Below, piece by piece: positions 42,608-51,790 of a DNA stretch of 64,000 nucleotides (the first letter of the stretch is position 1; every line of letters begins with the position of its first letter). A program made the position numbers and the translations under genes. The notes below the pieces were generated by a model, which was not told where the DNA came from, searched no databases, and saw only the letters and a program-made list of their open reading frames with translations. The DNA lies in the NCBI RefSeq assembly GCF_030230605.1, contig NZ_JASPDO010000002.1, positions 165,114 through 229,113 of the forward strand, read 5' to 3'. This stretch comes from Brevibacterium sp. UMB1308A (lineage in GTDB: Bacteria > Actinomycetota > Actinomycetes > Actinomycetales > Brevibacteriaceae).

Positions 42608-43731
42608 TGTCGTGGCGATTTCACGCATTCACCCTGCATGGTGACGGCACGGAGACACCATTAGCGTGGGATATTCCTCTCATGGGTGTGTCTATTACGG
42701 ACGCTTTATCTGGGCCGGGCCAGCTGGACGCGACCCTGAAACCTGAGCTGTCCGCGTACCAGTCGCGGGGGGCGAGTATTTTCAAGCCCTGGTCTACCGC
42801 GATTTATGCGGAGTATGGCGGGGATACTCGTGGCGGGTTTATTGTCGCTGACACGAGTGTGGATGCGGAAACCCTCACGATCACGTGCCCTGGTTTTCGC
42901 GCCTATTGGACTGGTTTACCGCACACAGGTGAATTCCGTGGCATCAAGGTAGACCCCTTGAATGTGCTTCGTGATCACATTATTGGGCACGCGCAAAGCC
43001 AGCCTGGCGGGAACCTTGGGCTCACCGTCGATGACACGACCTCCCCTGTGCGTATTGGCACGGAGTCGAAGGAAGTCTCCTTCACCACTAAATCCGGTGA
43101 TGATGTGAATTTTGAGTCCGGCCCGCACGTGCTCTCCTGGTGGAATACCGACGATCTAGGCAAAGAGTGGGACGACCTGGCAGAGGAGACTCCTTTCGAT
43201 TACCACATTGAGCACACATGGGCTGGTGAGCGCGTGAACCACCACGTGAAGCTCGGCTACCCAACTTTGGGGACTCGTCGCCACAACCTCAGATTCGTGG
43301 TAGGGGAGAATATCCTGTCCGAACTTGCCCTGGAGGACAAGGGGGAAGATTACGCCTCAGAGATTCTCGCCCTCGGGTCTGGTGAAGGTTCACGAATGAT
43401 CCATGCGGTAGCGCAAGCCGGGAAGCGGGACAGATTAAGGCGTGTGCGCGTGATTACGGATAAGTCCATGCAGTCGAAGAAACGTGCCATGGCTGTAGCT
43501 GAGGCTGAACTGCGACTTTCGCAGGGCGTGTCCCAAGTGGTGGACGTGAAGGTTCGGGACCATGCTAACGCGGTTTTTGGCACATGGGATGTGGGGGACG
43601 AAATCAAGATTGATTCTCGTAGCGTCCCGTGGGTGGGCGAATTTTCACAGTGGGTGCGGGTCGTATCCCAAACCTGGGATGTGGACCGTGACGAAATGAC
43701 TTTGACCGTACAAAAGGCTGGTGCAGTGTGA
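42607..43731 (+). CDS. tail-tip protein (Tal/gp37-like)
   Basis: A 374-residue protein of the Siphovirus ReqiPepy6-gp37-like tail-tip group: DALSGPGQLDATLKPEL at the start, RGGFIVADTSVDAETLTITC and the C-terminal WDVGDEIKID. It forms the hub beneath Dit. It overlaps genes on both sides by one to four bases. Confidence 0.82.
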   Translation: MSWRFHAFTLHGDGTETPLAWDIPLMGVSITDALSGPGQLDATLKPELSAYQSRGASIFKPWSTAIYAEYGGDTRGGFIVADTSVDAETLTITCPGFRAYWTGLPHTGEFRGIKVDPLNVLRDHIIGHAQSQPGGNLGLTVDDTTSPVRIGTESKEVSFTTKSGDDVNFESGPHVLSWWNTDDLGKEWDDLAEETPFDYHIEHTWAGERVNHHVKLGYPTLGTRRHNLRFVVGENILSELALEDKGEDYASEILALGSGEGSRMIHAVAQAGKRDRLRRVRVITDKSMQSKKRAMAVAEAELRLSQGVSQVVDVKVRDHANAVFGTWDVGDEIKIDSRSVPWVGEFSQWVRVVSQTWDVDRDEMTLTVQKAGAV

Positions 43732-46700
43732 GTGAAGAAATCCGACGTTTAGCGGAGCGTATCAGGGCGACGGAGAAACAAGTGTCGGCCCTGTCTCGGC
43801 CCCAATTGTCGTGGTCCACGGTTGAGGGTGGCGCAATCGTCGTGAAGGACGACCAGGGTACACCACGCATGACCATGGGCGTGCAAGCAGACGGCACTCA
43901 TACAATTAAGCATGTGCAGGGGCCACCGCCACCGGCGCCGTCTGCCCCTGTTGTGACCCCGGATTTGTCTACACTGCTAGTGGCGTGGGACGGAACATTC
44001 ACTGGCCCTCGTCCGGAGGATTGGGACCGCGTGGACGTGCACGTATCCCAAGACGAAAATTTCACACCGTCCACGGGTACCCTGCGTGGGTCAATCGTGT
44101 CCCAGAACGGTGGGGGTTTGACTTTGCGTGTCACTGGTGGCACCTGGCATGTGCGCCTCGTCGCAGTATCCAGAGCAGAAATGCATTCAGCCCCGTCCAA
44201 TCCTGTCACGGTGCTGGTGGAGGGGATCACTGACCGGGTGAAAGCCGATATTGAAGCCTCCGAAGGCAGGCTGTCGGAGGCCCAGCAGAAGGCCCTCGAA
44301 GAACTGGCGGAGCTTGAAAGGAAGCTCGCCGGGGTGGGTGCGAAAGCTGAGGAAGCCACCCTGAGTGCTCGCAACGCGCATAATGTCGCGGTTGAAGCCC
44401 AGTCGGTCGCGGATGACGCGCTCGCGAAATATGGGCCACTTGATAAGCGCGCTATTGACGCTCAGAAGGCCGCCAGGGACGCGCAGGCGAAAGCCGAACA
44501 GGCATATTCGACGGCTGAGGGAGTGAGTGGGGACGTAGCTCAGGCGAAAGCTGACGCTGACACGGCCAGGCGGGAAGCGACGGCGGCGCAATCGTCTGCT
44601 TCGCAGGCGCAGGCGAAAGCTGATGAGGCCCAAGCTGAGGCGAAGCAAGCCCAGTCTGTGGCTGATGACGCGTTAGCGAAGTACGGGCCACTTGATAAGC
44701 GCACTATTGATGCGCAGGCGAGGGCGGACCAGGCGAAGCAGGAAGCGAACCAAGCCCACCTGGAAGCATTGGCTTCGAAGTCGCTGGCTGATGCTGCGAA
44801 GAAGCGGGCTGATGACGCTTACGCTCTGGCCCAGTCGAAACTGTCTGGGGCGGAGGTGGATAAGCGGATTCTCCAGTCAGCGAATGGGAAGAACACGATC
44901 ACGGTGTCCACGTCACCCCCGGGGTCTAGTAAGGGTATTGCTGGGGATTTGTGGCGCAGAGTCGACGCTAACGGGCATGTTTTTGCTGAGTGGACGCATG
45001 ATGGTAAATCCTGGAAGCCTGCCGTGATCCGGTCGGACATGATCACGAATCTGGACGTGCACAAGCTCACGGTGTCCGGGTCCGCCAGAGTTGAAGACGC
45101 GGTGATTGAGAAACTGTGGGTCGACGGGTTGAGTGCCCGCACGGTGACTACATCACGTTTGACAGTGGCAGCGGGGAATATTTACCGTGACCCGAATCTT
45201 CTTGACGGTGAGCTGTGGGGGTCGAGGTACCAACCTGGTGGTGGCCGGTTTGGGGGCGCTTCCATCGTGGTGGAGGCGGGTAACCGTCAACGCGGAACCT
45301 ACGACCTGTTTTTTCTGCCGGCAGGCTGGTCAACTACTGACAGGACGCGTGTGCGTAGTGGATCATCATACCGTGTGGGCGCGTGGGTGAGGACTAGCGC
45401 CTCTGCTACGGGCAATGGCGTGTGCATGTACGTCAGACAGTACAGTGAGGACGGGTCCCCACTGTCCCCAATGTTCACCCTTCCTGGTGGGAGTATTTCT
45501 CAGGGTGTGTGGACGTGGATTGAAAACGACATCACCGTGCGCGATGACGCGGTGTTTATTGCGGTCGGGTGCTTTCTCAATTCTGGTTACCCCGGGTCGG
45601 CGAGGTTCTCTGACCTGTCCGTGGTCCCGAAAGTGGGGGCGGTGCTCATTGAGGACGGGGCGGTAACGGCCCCGAAAATCACAGCAAGCCAGGAACTCAC
45701 CGCGAAGATCGCCCAGTTCCTCACCGTCAGGGCGGGGCAGATTGAAGCAGACGCTATCGACGGTATGACGATTACCGGGGCGACCGTGCAAACCGCGAAA
45801 TCTGGGCCACGCGTCGTCCTGAACACGGCTGGGCTGTCACAGTATGACGCCACCGGAACCAAAGTGGTGAACCTGTCGTCCGCAACCGGAAACGCGTCCA
45901 TCATCGGTGAGATAATCACAGGCCGCCCTGGCAATTTCCGCACCACCATCACGCCAGACCTGTGGTCGAACATCACGATGAAAGACTGGGACGGGAACGA
46001 CGTATTCGCTTCTGGTGCCGGCGTGCGCATCGGAAAAGACACCGACGCAGGCCGATACGGCGACATCGTTTTCGCAGAAATCTCGGGATCGTCCGGGCAG
46101 GTCATCGACCCAGAAACCGAAGAGCTTGAAGGCACCACCACCAGCACAAAGCCAGCATTAGTGGTCACAGGGCCGGGGCAGACCATGACCGACCGCGCAA
46201 ACCTGGGACTCTACGGCGACGGGTCCGTACTCCTGCGATCGAAAGACGGCGCACCGCTCACACTGCGCTCGCAGACCAACCGGGGGGACTACGTCAGGCT
46301 CGTCGGAGACGGGTCGGTGAAGATCCGCTCCACCGGTGGGGCTGGGCTGTCGCTTACTAAGGAAGGCCAGGTGATCCTCAAGCCGGGCCTGGGAGGTAAA
46401 GATTCCGCTCGTCTGTACATGCATGACAGCGCGGTGATCCAGACCCGTGGTGGCGACTCGGCTATTCTCCGCACGGGTAATAACCGCGCCGCCCTCGAGG
46501 TGGGTGCTGGTGGTGGTGAAATCACCATGCGCGCCGATAGAAATAGGATCACCAAAGGGTCTTTGTTCTACCAATCAGCCCCTAAGACGGGTAGCTCGGC
46601 TAACGTGTTCATTGCTGATGATGGTTGGATGGCAAGGTCTACTTCGTCCCGCCGATACAAGCGTGACATACAGGGCTTCCATGTGCCGGATAGTTTGTTG

Positions 46701-46964
46701 GATGTTCCGTTCCGCACGTGGATTGATAAAGGCGAGTACGAACGCAACGGTGACAGTGCCGATGGTTTAACCCGTATTCCCGGCCTGGTCGCGGAAGAAG
46801 TCGCCCAAGCATGCCCAGAGCTGGTCATCTATGACGATAAGGGACGTCCCGACGCGCTCGCCGGCGACCGTATCGGCATGGCCGCTCTCACGCTTATACG
46901 TCGGCAACGGGACAGGATTACCCGGCTTGAAGAAAGAATCACCCAGATGGAAGGTGCGAAATGA
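43728..46964 (+). CDS. tail fibre with coiled coil and S74 chaperone domain
   Basis: A 1078-residue fibre, probably the host-recognition protein. Residues 150-380 are Ala/Gln/Lys-rich coiled coil with an internal duplication (SVADDALAKYGPLDKR occurs twice). A middle beta region looks carbohydrate-binding (residues 480-640), and beta-helix-like repeats follow. The C-terminal 100 residues are an intramolecular chaperone of peptidase S74 type (TSSRRYKRDIQGF, with catalytic Ser and Lys), which self-cleaves after trimerisation. Confidence 0.88.
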   Translation: MSEEIRRLAERIRATEKQVSALSRPQLSWSTVEGGAIVVKDDQGTPRMTMGVQADGTHTIKHVQGPPPPAPSAPVVTPDLSTLLVAWDGTFTGPRPEDWDRVDVHVSQDENFTPSTGTLRGSIVSQNGGGLTLRVTGGTWHVRLVAVSRAEMHSAPSNPVTVLVEGITDRVKADIEASEGRLSEAQQKALEELAELERKLAGVGAKAEEATLSARNAHNVAVEAQSVADDALAKYGPLDKRAIDAQKAARDAQAKAEQAYSTAEGVSGDVAQAKADADTARREATAAQSSASQAQAKADEAQAEAKQAQSVADDALAKYGPLDKRTIDAQARADQAKQEANQAHLEALASKSLADAAKKRADDAYALAQSKLSGAEVDKRILQSANGKNTITVSTSPPGSSKGIAGDLWRRVDANGHVFAEWTHDGKSWKPAVIRSDMITNLDVHKLTVSGSARVEDAVIEKLWVDGLSARTVTTSRLTVAAGNIYRDPNLLDGELWGSRYQPGGGRFGGASIVVEAGNRQRGTYDLFFLPAGWSTTDRTRVRSGSSYRVGAWVRTSASATGNGVCMYVRQYSEDGSPLSPMFTLPGGSISQGVWTWIENDITVRDDAVFIAVGCFLNSGYPGSARFSDLSVVPKVGAVLIEDGAVTAPKITASQELTAKIAQFLTVRAGQIEADAIDGMTITGATVQTAKSGPRVVLNTAGLSQYDATGTKVVNLSSATGNASIIGEIITGRPGNFRTTITPDLWSNITMKDWDGNDVFASGAGVRIGKDTDAGRYGDIVFAEISGSSGQVIDPETEELEGTTTSTKPALVVTGPGQTMTDRANLGLYGDGSVLLRSKDGAPLTLRSQTNRGDYVRLVGDGSVKIRSTGGAGLSLTKEGQVILKPGLGGKDSARLYMHDSAVIQTRGGDSAILRTGNNRAALEVGAGGGEITMRADRNRITKGSLFYQSAPKTGSSANVFIADDGWMARSTSSRRYKRDIQGFHVPDSLLDVPFRTWIDKGEYERNGDSADGLTRIPGLVAEEVAQACPELVIYDDKGRPDALAGDRIGMAALTLIRRQRDRITRLEERITQMEGAK

Positions 46965-47089
46965 CCCAAGAAGCCCTCACGCAAGTGCTCACCGACTTAG
47001 CAAATGAGAACCTCCAGCTACGCCTCCACGTAGCGGAGCTTACGCACAAGCTCAAAGTCCACGAGGAAGCGGAGGCGAGCGGTGATTAA
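46961..47089 (+). CDS. 42-residue helical peptide
   Basis: A 42-residue coiled-coil-like peptide (NENLQLRLHVAELTHKLKVH) coupled to the fibre gene by ATGA overlap. Short leucine-zipper peptides after fibre genes can act as assembly factors; that is speculative. It overlaps the next start. Confidence 0.5.
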   Translation: MTQEALTQVLTDLANENLQLRLHVAELTHKLKVHEEAEASGD

Positions 47090-47537
47090 AAGCACGCCAA
47101 TGTCGCAGATACTCGACATCGTTAAAGTAGGCATGACAGCCTACGGGGTCGGGTACATCATCCTCGGAATTACCTGGATAGCCCTCCCCACGCAATCGCG
47201 AGTATCCGGTATCGGGTGGACAGGCTGGCTCACGCCAGGAATCGTGGGGACGGCTTTCGTGATCGCTGGCACCATCGGCGCAAGCGTCGCAATCCTCCCT
47301 ATACGATCCCCACGGGCCACGCAATTAGCGTGGCTGGTACTAACCGCTATGCCAGTGGTTCTGTCGCTGTACTTCCTCGTCGCATGGATCTGGTACCTAA
47401 TCCCGACGGTGGCCTCCGGGTCTGAGCGGGGTATCGCCTCCGCAGTGTCGTACCTCATCATCGCCTGTGGTGCTGCCGGAATGTCGAGGGTCTCACAGAT
47501 TGCCCATCGCCTCCAGGATAAGTGGGAGGGCGTATGA
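47082..47537 (+). CDS. four-helix phage membrane protein
   Basis: A 151-residue protein with four predicted membrane helices (about residues 20-38, 50-72, 83-105, 118-135). It lies between the fibre and lysis genes and could be a holin-like or superinfection-exclusion protein. GTG start at 47082 overlaps the preceding stop. The family is not recognised. Confidence 0.65.
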   Translation: MIKSTPMSQILDIVKVGMTAYGVGYIILGITWIALPTQSRVSGIGWTGWLTPGIVGTAFVIAGTIGASVAILPIRSPRATQLAWLVLTAMPVVLSLYFLVAWIWYLIPTVASGSERGIASAVSYLIIACGAAGMSRVSQIAHRLQDKWEGV

Positions 47538-47905
47538 CGTTATACGGAATCATCATCGGTGGCGCCGTCACGGTCATTGGCTCAATCCTCACCTATGTGG
47601 CGGCAATCGGGAAATCTAAAGGCGACGACCTTGATAGGGCCGTGTCGTGGTGGGAGAAAGCCGTGACGAGGTTGGAGGCGCGGGCGCAAGACCTAGAGGA
47701 TCGGGTCGAGTCGCTAGAAAAATCCAACCAGAGCTTGGCGGACGAGAATCGCAGGTTTAGGCACGCGATACGGGAAGTGATCCGCTGGCTGACGGCGAAT
47801 CTGGAGCATGAGAAGGCGGGCAAAGGCCCGCCTTTGCCGTATCCATTCGAAAAACTTTTAGGCAGATTACTTGAGGTAATCGACGAGAAAGGCACAAATC
47901 TATGA
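47534..47905 (+). CDS. membrane-anchored coiled-coil lysis protein (holin/spanin-like)
   Basis: A 123-residue protein with an N-terminal membrane helix (YGIIIGGAVTVIGSILTYVA) and a coiled-coil body (ARAQDLEDRVESLEKSNQSL). This layout is common just before endolysins in actinophages and is annotated as holin-like or Rz-like. ATG 47534 overlaps the previous stop, and its own stop overlaps the endolysin start. Confidence 0.72.
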   Translation: MTLYGIIIGGAVTVIGSILTYVAAIGKSKGDDLDRAVSWWEKAVTRLEARAQDLEDRVESLEKSNQSLADENRRFRHAIREVIRWLTANLEHEKAGKGPPLPYPFEKLLGRLLEVIDEKGTNL

Positions 47906-48849
47906 CGACGGGGAGTAGGGCTGTCGCGGTAGCGAGGTCTCAGAATGGGGTGCGTGAGCGTGGGTTCTCCAACCGGGTGAAGTTCAATACCTGGTACTAC
48001 GGAAGGAGTGTCAGCGGGTCCGCGTATCCGTGGTGTGCAGCGTTCACGTCATGGGTGTATGACCAGATCGGGTTGAAAGCGGGGCGTGATTTCCCGAGGT
48101 CAGCATCTGTGGCGATGTGCTTTGAGTGGTATCGAAAGCACGGCAGGCGCATTGACAAGCGTAAGTTACGGCCGGGTGACCAGGTTCGGTACACGTTTTC
48201 TCACACTGGAATCTTTGCCGGGTACCGAGGCGGGCGTGCCCTGGTGTGGGAGGGCAACACGTCTGCCAGCAACAGAGGGTCTCAGCGCGATGGGGGAGGT
48301 GTTCACCTGCGTACGCGGTCACTCAGCCTGATCCAGTACGGAGGCCGGCCAAAATTTCACGATGCGCCGCGGCACGCCATTAAAACGCCACCTAAACCTA
48401 GTCCACGCAAAAGCAAACAGAAAGAGGGCGACATCATGCCAGTCATAGCCACAGGCACCAACACGAGCAATCGAACGATCAAGCCAGGTCAGACAGTCAG
48501 GGTCAAGGTTGGAGAGTATTTCTCGATGACATCACTGAGGAAGGGTCAACATGTGCGCCCGACAGTCGAGATTGGGACTTCGGGTGCAGGCGCAATAGCC
48601 GTGTCTGCCAAGATCGTGGACTTCCTCAAAGGCGGCAAACCACAGGATCGCATTGTCGGTAATTTCTTCGAGCAGGACTTCGCTTCGAATAGGTCTGCGA
48701 AGCACATTTACACGCCACAGTCCTACGTTGTGAAACAGACCCCTCGTAAAGGGTCTTCGCTTCGCCTGCAACTGCAGGTGACCAACCGGGGCAAAGACCC
48801 AGTAGTCATCACGTCGACAAACTTTACTGTTGAAGGGAGAGACGCATGA
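47902..48849 (+). CDS. endolysin with CHAP amidase/peptidase domain
   Basis: A 315-residue lysin. The N-terminal CHAP domain shows the catalytic Cys in YPWCAAFTSWVYDQIG and the His in VRYTFSHTGIFAGY, with the structural WEGNTSASN. A Lys/Pro linker follows, then a beta-rich C-terminal domain (residues 180-315) that probably binds the wall. It is translationally coupled to the coiled-coil protein upstream and the r1t-type holin downstream. Confidence 0.9.
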   Translation: MTTGSRAVAVARSQNGVRERGFSNRVKFNTWYYGRSVSGSAYPWCAAFTSWVYDQIGLKAGRDFPRSASVAMCFEWYRKHGRRIDKRKLRPGDQVRYTFSHTGIFAGYRGGRALVWEGNTSASNRGSQRDGGGVHLRTRSLSLIQYGGRPKFHDAPRHAIKTPPKPSPRKSKQKEGDIMPVIATGTNTSNRTIKPGQTVRVKVGEYFSMTSLRKGQHVRPTVEIGTSGAGAIAVSAKIVDFLKGGKPQDRIVGNFFEQDFASNRSAKHIYTPQSYVVKQTPRKGSSLRLQLQVTNRGKDPVVITSTNFTVEGRDA

Positions 48850-49208
48850 GCATGCTTACACCACAGTTTTGGACAGCTACCACGGAACGGGCAGTAAAAA
48901 CGGCTGCGCAGACGCTTGTCGCGCTCATCGGAGTGGACCAGGTAGGTGTTATGGAGCTGGACTGGCCGGCAATGTTGTCAGTTACAGCTACCGCCACTAT
49001 CCTGTCAGTACTCACCTCTATTGCCTCAAGCCCCATCGGTGTAGCAGGCCCGGGGCTCTCGGCCGAGACCATCGAAAACACGACAGATATCAACACAGCA
49101 GACCAGTCCAACGCGCTCGACCAAGACGCATTAGACGCCGCGCTCGCCTCGGAAAGCCTCGATGATGAAGAAGGGTACGAGCCAGAGCCTGTGGGGGAGG
49201 AATCGTGA
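48846..49208 (+). CDS. r1t-type holin
   Basis: A 120-residue protein matching the r1t holin group: FWTATTERAVKTAAQTLVALIG, then LDWPAMLSVTATATILSVLTSIAS, an amphipathic plus membrane helix, and an acidic C-terminal tail. It should form inner-membrane lesions that release or trigger the endolysin. ATGA overlap with the endolysin gene. Confidence 0.87.
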   Translation: MSMLTPQFWTATTERAVKTAAQTLVALIGVDQVGVMELDWPAMLSVTATATILSVLTSIASSPIGVAGPGLSAETIENTTDINTADQSNALDQDALDAALASESLDDEEGYEPEPVGEES

Positions 49209-49672
49209 GTGCAGATCTTTCGAGTCTTTCAGACGGTGAGCTTGACCAGCTTCGTCAAGAAGTGGGGGTGGAGATTGAGCGTCGCAGGGTGCTAGCTGAG
49301 GCACCAAACCGGATAGAGGCGATCACTGAAGAGGTGTGGCGTGCGTCGGGCAAGGAAGATGGTGACGAGTGGGTTCAGCCTACCGGCGCGCATGATGCGT
49401 ACCCCGTCGGTGTGGTTGTCACGTACGCCGGCAAGACATGGGAAAACATCACACCAGCGAATGTGTGGATCCCTGGTGAGTCTGGCTGGCGCGAAATCAC
49501 TGACAAAAGCAGTGGCGCTGCGCCTGAGTGGGTTCAGCCCTCTGGTGCGCATGATGCATATAAGGTTGGTGATCGCGTGAGCTTTGAGGGAAGCGCCTAC
49601 GAGTCCACGATCAACGGAAACGTGTGGTCACCGGCCAGCTACCCGCAGGGATGGAAAGTTGTAGCTGAGTAG
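49205..49672 (+). CDS. protein with two carbohydrate-binding (CBM5/12-like) repeats
   Basis: A 155-residue protein with a short coiled coil (ELDQLRQEVGVEIERRR) and two tandem modules EWVQPTGAHDAYPVG and EWVQPSGAHDAYKVG, each followed by V-x-Y/F-x-G-xx-(W/Y)E and NVW. The module resembles the CBM5/12 chitin or cell-wall binding family found in phage tail and lysin proteins. Translational coupling to the holin and a terminator just after it place it as the last gene of the lysis operon. Confidence 0.8.
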   Translation: MSADLSSLSDGELDQLRQEVGVEIERRRVLAEAPNRIEAITEEVWRASGKEDGDEWVQPTGAHDAYPVGVVVTYAGKTWENITPANVWIPGESGWREITDKSSGAAPEWVQPSGAHDAYKVGDRVSFEGSAYESTINGNVWSPASYPQGWKVVAE

Positions 49673-49691
49673 AAAACGCATAACTGGTGTA

Positions 49692-49718
49692 GCCCCTCCA
49701 AAAACGGAGGGGCGCATT
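49692..49718 (+). terminator. intrinsic terminator after lysis operon
   Basis: GCCCCTCC (49692-49699) pairs with GGAGGGGC (49706-49713) around AAAAAC, with GCATTTTT after. It ends the rightward late transcript. Confidence 0.9.
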
Positions 49719-49877
49719 TTTGTTTGCTGGTGGTGATTTTCGTATCACCCATGTGTTTACTTGTTGAGGTCGGTTTTTGCCTCTCGGCCGAGCCCGTTGT
49801 CATTCCACGCCCCGCCCCTGCCATTATGGCGCACATAGCTGTTAAGATTCGGGCCACGCTCAGGCTCGAAGCGGTCC

Positions 49878-50084
49878 GTGTCCGGGTACCACGGCAACCG
49901 TGACCACCTCAAAGTGTGGCAGGCGCGGATGAAAGCCCGCGGGTGGAACATCAGTGCAGACGGCCTGTACGGGCCACGGACGCGGGCCGTAGCGCGGGCC
50001 TTCCAACGTGAAAAGCACTTGCCTGTGGACGGTCTCATCGGTAAGGCCACATGGGACGCCGCCTGGGACGCTCGCGTCACGTGA
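49878..50084 (+). CDS. orphan peptidoglycan-binding domain, probable remnant
   Basis: A 68-residue peptidoglycan-binding type 1 domain (HLKVWQARMKARGW, ADGLYGPRTRAVARAFQRE, VDGLIGKATWDAAW). The open frame begins after a TAG at 49836, and the coding sense seems to extend upstream of the first usable start (GTG 49878). It looks like the severed C-terminal cell-wall-binding end of an old endolysin, left behind the lysis operon terminator. It may be non-functional; no promoter is evident. Confidence 0.55.
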   Translation: MSGYHGNRDHLKVWQARMKARGWNISADGLYGPRTRAVARAFQREKHLPVDGLIGKATWDAAWDARVT

Positions 50085-50113
50085 AAGCCATGGCAGTGCT
50101 CTAAGAACACTGG

Positions 50114-50139
50114 CCCCCACCATGTGAATGTGGTGGGGG
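50114..50139. terminator. bidirectional terminator
   Basis: CCCCCACCA (50114-50122) pairs with TGGTGGGGG (50131-50139), with T-rich TCTTATTTTTG on the + strand. It lies between the PG-binding frame and the convergent recombinase gene. Confidence 0.85.
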
Positions 50140-50141
50140 TC

Positions 50142-51005
50142 TTATTTTTGTGCCTCCACCACACCAGCCACCACACCGGACACATTCCGATGCACCGACC
50201 TCCAACCCCGATCATAGGGGGCCAAAGATCGCGTCCCAGCATGCCCTAAACTCACTGACACATCACGCTCAGATGCCCCATGATCAAGCGCAATCGTCGC
50301 GAAAGATGCCCGCAAAATGCGAGGCGTAATATGCGGTATACCTGTCACTTCTTCGAGCTGTCGGCACGTGCGAAGTACCCACATTCGTAAAAATGAGAGC
50401 TTGCCCTTAAAGACCGGGCCACTTGCTTTATCGCCCACCACAGTGCCCCAGGCTTTGACTGTCCGGCCGGGTAGCGCGATGTGGTCACTATGCCCAAATT
50501 TCCGGTCAGGCAACAGTAGGATAGTGCGCCCGTCACGCTCGGACAGGTGCTCAACCCTGGCCGTGAGTGCTTCTGACGACCTCAGGCCATTAAGCGCGTA
50601 GAAGCAAAACACGAGGTGCGCCTCCGGGCTGAGCTTTTCAGCCGCTTCGAGCATCACGGACACTTCACTAGCCCCTAACTGCTCAAGCGAACTCCGCTTC
50701 GACCTGCCCACAACCCGCACCCACTTCGCTGGCGAGTCCTCAACATACCCGCGCCTGGCACACCAGGCATAAAATATGCGGAGCGTGGACAGTGACACGC
50801 TTTGAGTGCCGATAGCCACACCAGTCGCAACCATTGAGTTAATCCAGTCCTCTATGAGAGTGGGTGTCGCTTCAAGTGGGGGGACGCCCGCCGCCTGGCA
50901 AAACCTCACCCACGACCGGAGCTGTTTTATTTTTGCCTTCCTGGTGCCGGGGCGGTAGGGGTGTAAATGCTCGGCCACAAGATCATCAAACGTTACCGGC
51001 CCCAC
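50142..51005 (-). CDS. second tyrosine recombinase
   Basis: A 287-residue recombinase. It has an N-terminal SAM-like domain (KQLRSWVRFCQAAGV), Arg I in NGLRSSEAL (about residue 138), then TPRILRASFAT (about 228), where the usual box II His (HxLRH) is Arg, then SLGHAGTRSLAPYDRG with the nucleophile Tyr (about 262). GTG 51005 overlaps the upstream stop by 13 bp; an ATG at 51155 would place a nonsense leader over conserved residues of the upstream protein. Last gene of the right-end leftward module. Confidence 0.75.
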   Translation of the reverse strand: MGPVTFDDLVAEHLHPYRPGTRKAKIKQLRSWVRFCQAAGVPPLEATPTLIEDWINSMVATGVAIGTQSVSLSTLRIFYAWCARRGYVEDSPAKWVRVVGRSKRSSLEQLGASEVSVMLEAAEKLSPEAHLVFCFYALNGLRSSEALTARVEHLSERDGRTILLLPDRKFGHSDHIALPGRTVKAWGTVVGDKASGPVFKGKLSFLRMWVLRTCRQLEEVTGIPHITPRILRASFATIALDHGASERDVSVSLGHAGTRSLAPYDRGWRSVHRNVSGVVAGVVEAQK

Positions 51006-51790
51006 ACGTGCACTCGTGGTTTCACCACCAGTGGCGCGTCGGCTGGCCCTTTGATGTAGGGCGGCACGAAGGTAGGCCGCCTGTCGGCCCGACCTGGGCC
51101 ACACACCTGCGCCCGCCAATGACCCCGGACGAGGTGCCTCTTCTTCAGTCCCCATTTCTTCTCACCACCTTCAGATTTAGTGGCTGGTAACCCGGTTGGT
51201 AGGTTTTCGCGCAACATCACCTTCGTGACGGGGGAGTGAAGTGGGGCACGCCCCGTGGGTCCGGGTGGTGGTGGCTTAAATGTGCGCTGAGCCGCGACCG
51301 TCGGAGTGTCTGACAGAATGAGTGTGGTACCAAGCATCGCCCACAGTCTTGGTAGGTGCTCGGCTAACTCCGCCGCCGAATAGGAGAACGGTGGCGTCAC
51401 GAGCGGTAATTTCGCGGGTGTGCGAAAAACATCTTGCGACCGCCCTAAAGGGAAGAACCTTGTCCCATTATCAGCGTGCACCCACACGATGCCTTGGATG
51501 ACAAAACCCCACATCCGTGCCACAGGCCCCGGCATGGGAGCATTAAGCCCGGTCGACCCCTCCCAGATAATGATCCCGGATGATGACTGGGTGGCCGCGT
51601 CGAAGTCCCACTCGGGAAGATCGGGCGCGTACTCGTAAGCAAGGACCGTCATTTGCTCTGTCACCCACATGAGTAGCGGGTCTTTGGTAAATCTCGCGCC
51701 GGGCGTGTTTTGAGCCAGTGATGTCCGTGCGAGTCCCTGCTGGAGGTAGGGGAGTGTGAAAATGTTTAGCCTTTGGCTACGCTTTTTCAT
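50993..51790 (-). CDS. unknown protein of right-end module
   Basis: A 265-residue protein with an N-terminal helical half, a Trp-rich middle (EWDFDAATQSSSGIIIWEG, MWGFVIQGIVWVHADNGTRFF) and a distinctive C-terminus LVRGHWRAQVCGPGRADRR...YIKGP. That VRGHWR...YIKGP pattern recurs in actinobacterial unknown proteins near XRE regulators, from memory. ATG 51790 forms an ATGA junction with the regulator gene. No catalytic motif is recognised; coupling suggests the protein works with the regulator, perhaps as a toxin or sensor. Confidence 0.6.
   Translation of the reverse strand: MKKRSQRLNIFTLPYLQQGLARTSLAQNTPGARFTKDPLLMWVTEQMTVLAYEYAPDLPEWDFDAATQSSSGIIIWEGSTGLNAPMPGPVARMWGFVIQGIVWVHADNGTRFFPLGRSQDVFRTPAKLPLVTPPFSYSAAELAEHLPRLWAMLGTTLILSDTPTVAAQRTFKPPPPGPTGRAPLHSPVTKVMLRENLPTGLPATKSEGGEKKWGLKKRHLVRGHWRAQVCGPGRADRRPTFVPPYIKGPADAPLVVKPRVHVWGR

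Noticed and set aside
50993..51155. Longer N-terminus for the second recombinase, starting at 51155
   Set aside because: It would overlap by 163 bp the conserved VRGHWR...YIKGP end of the upstream protein and reads as low-complexity sequence. GTG 51005 is preferred.
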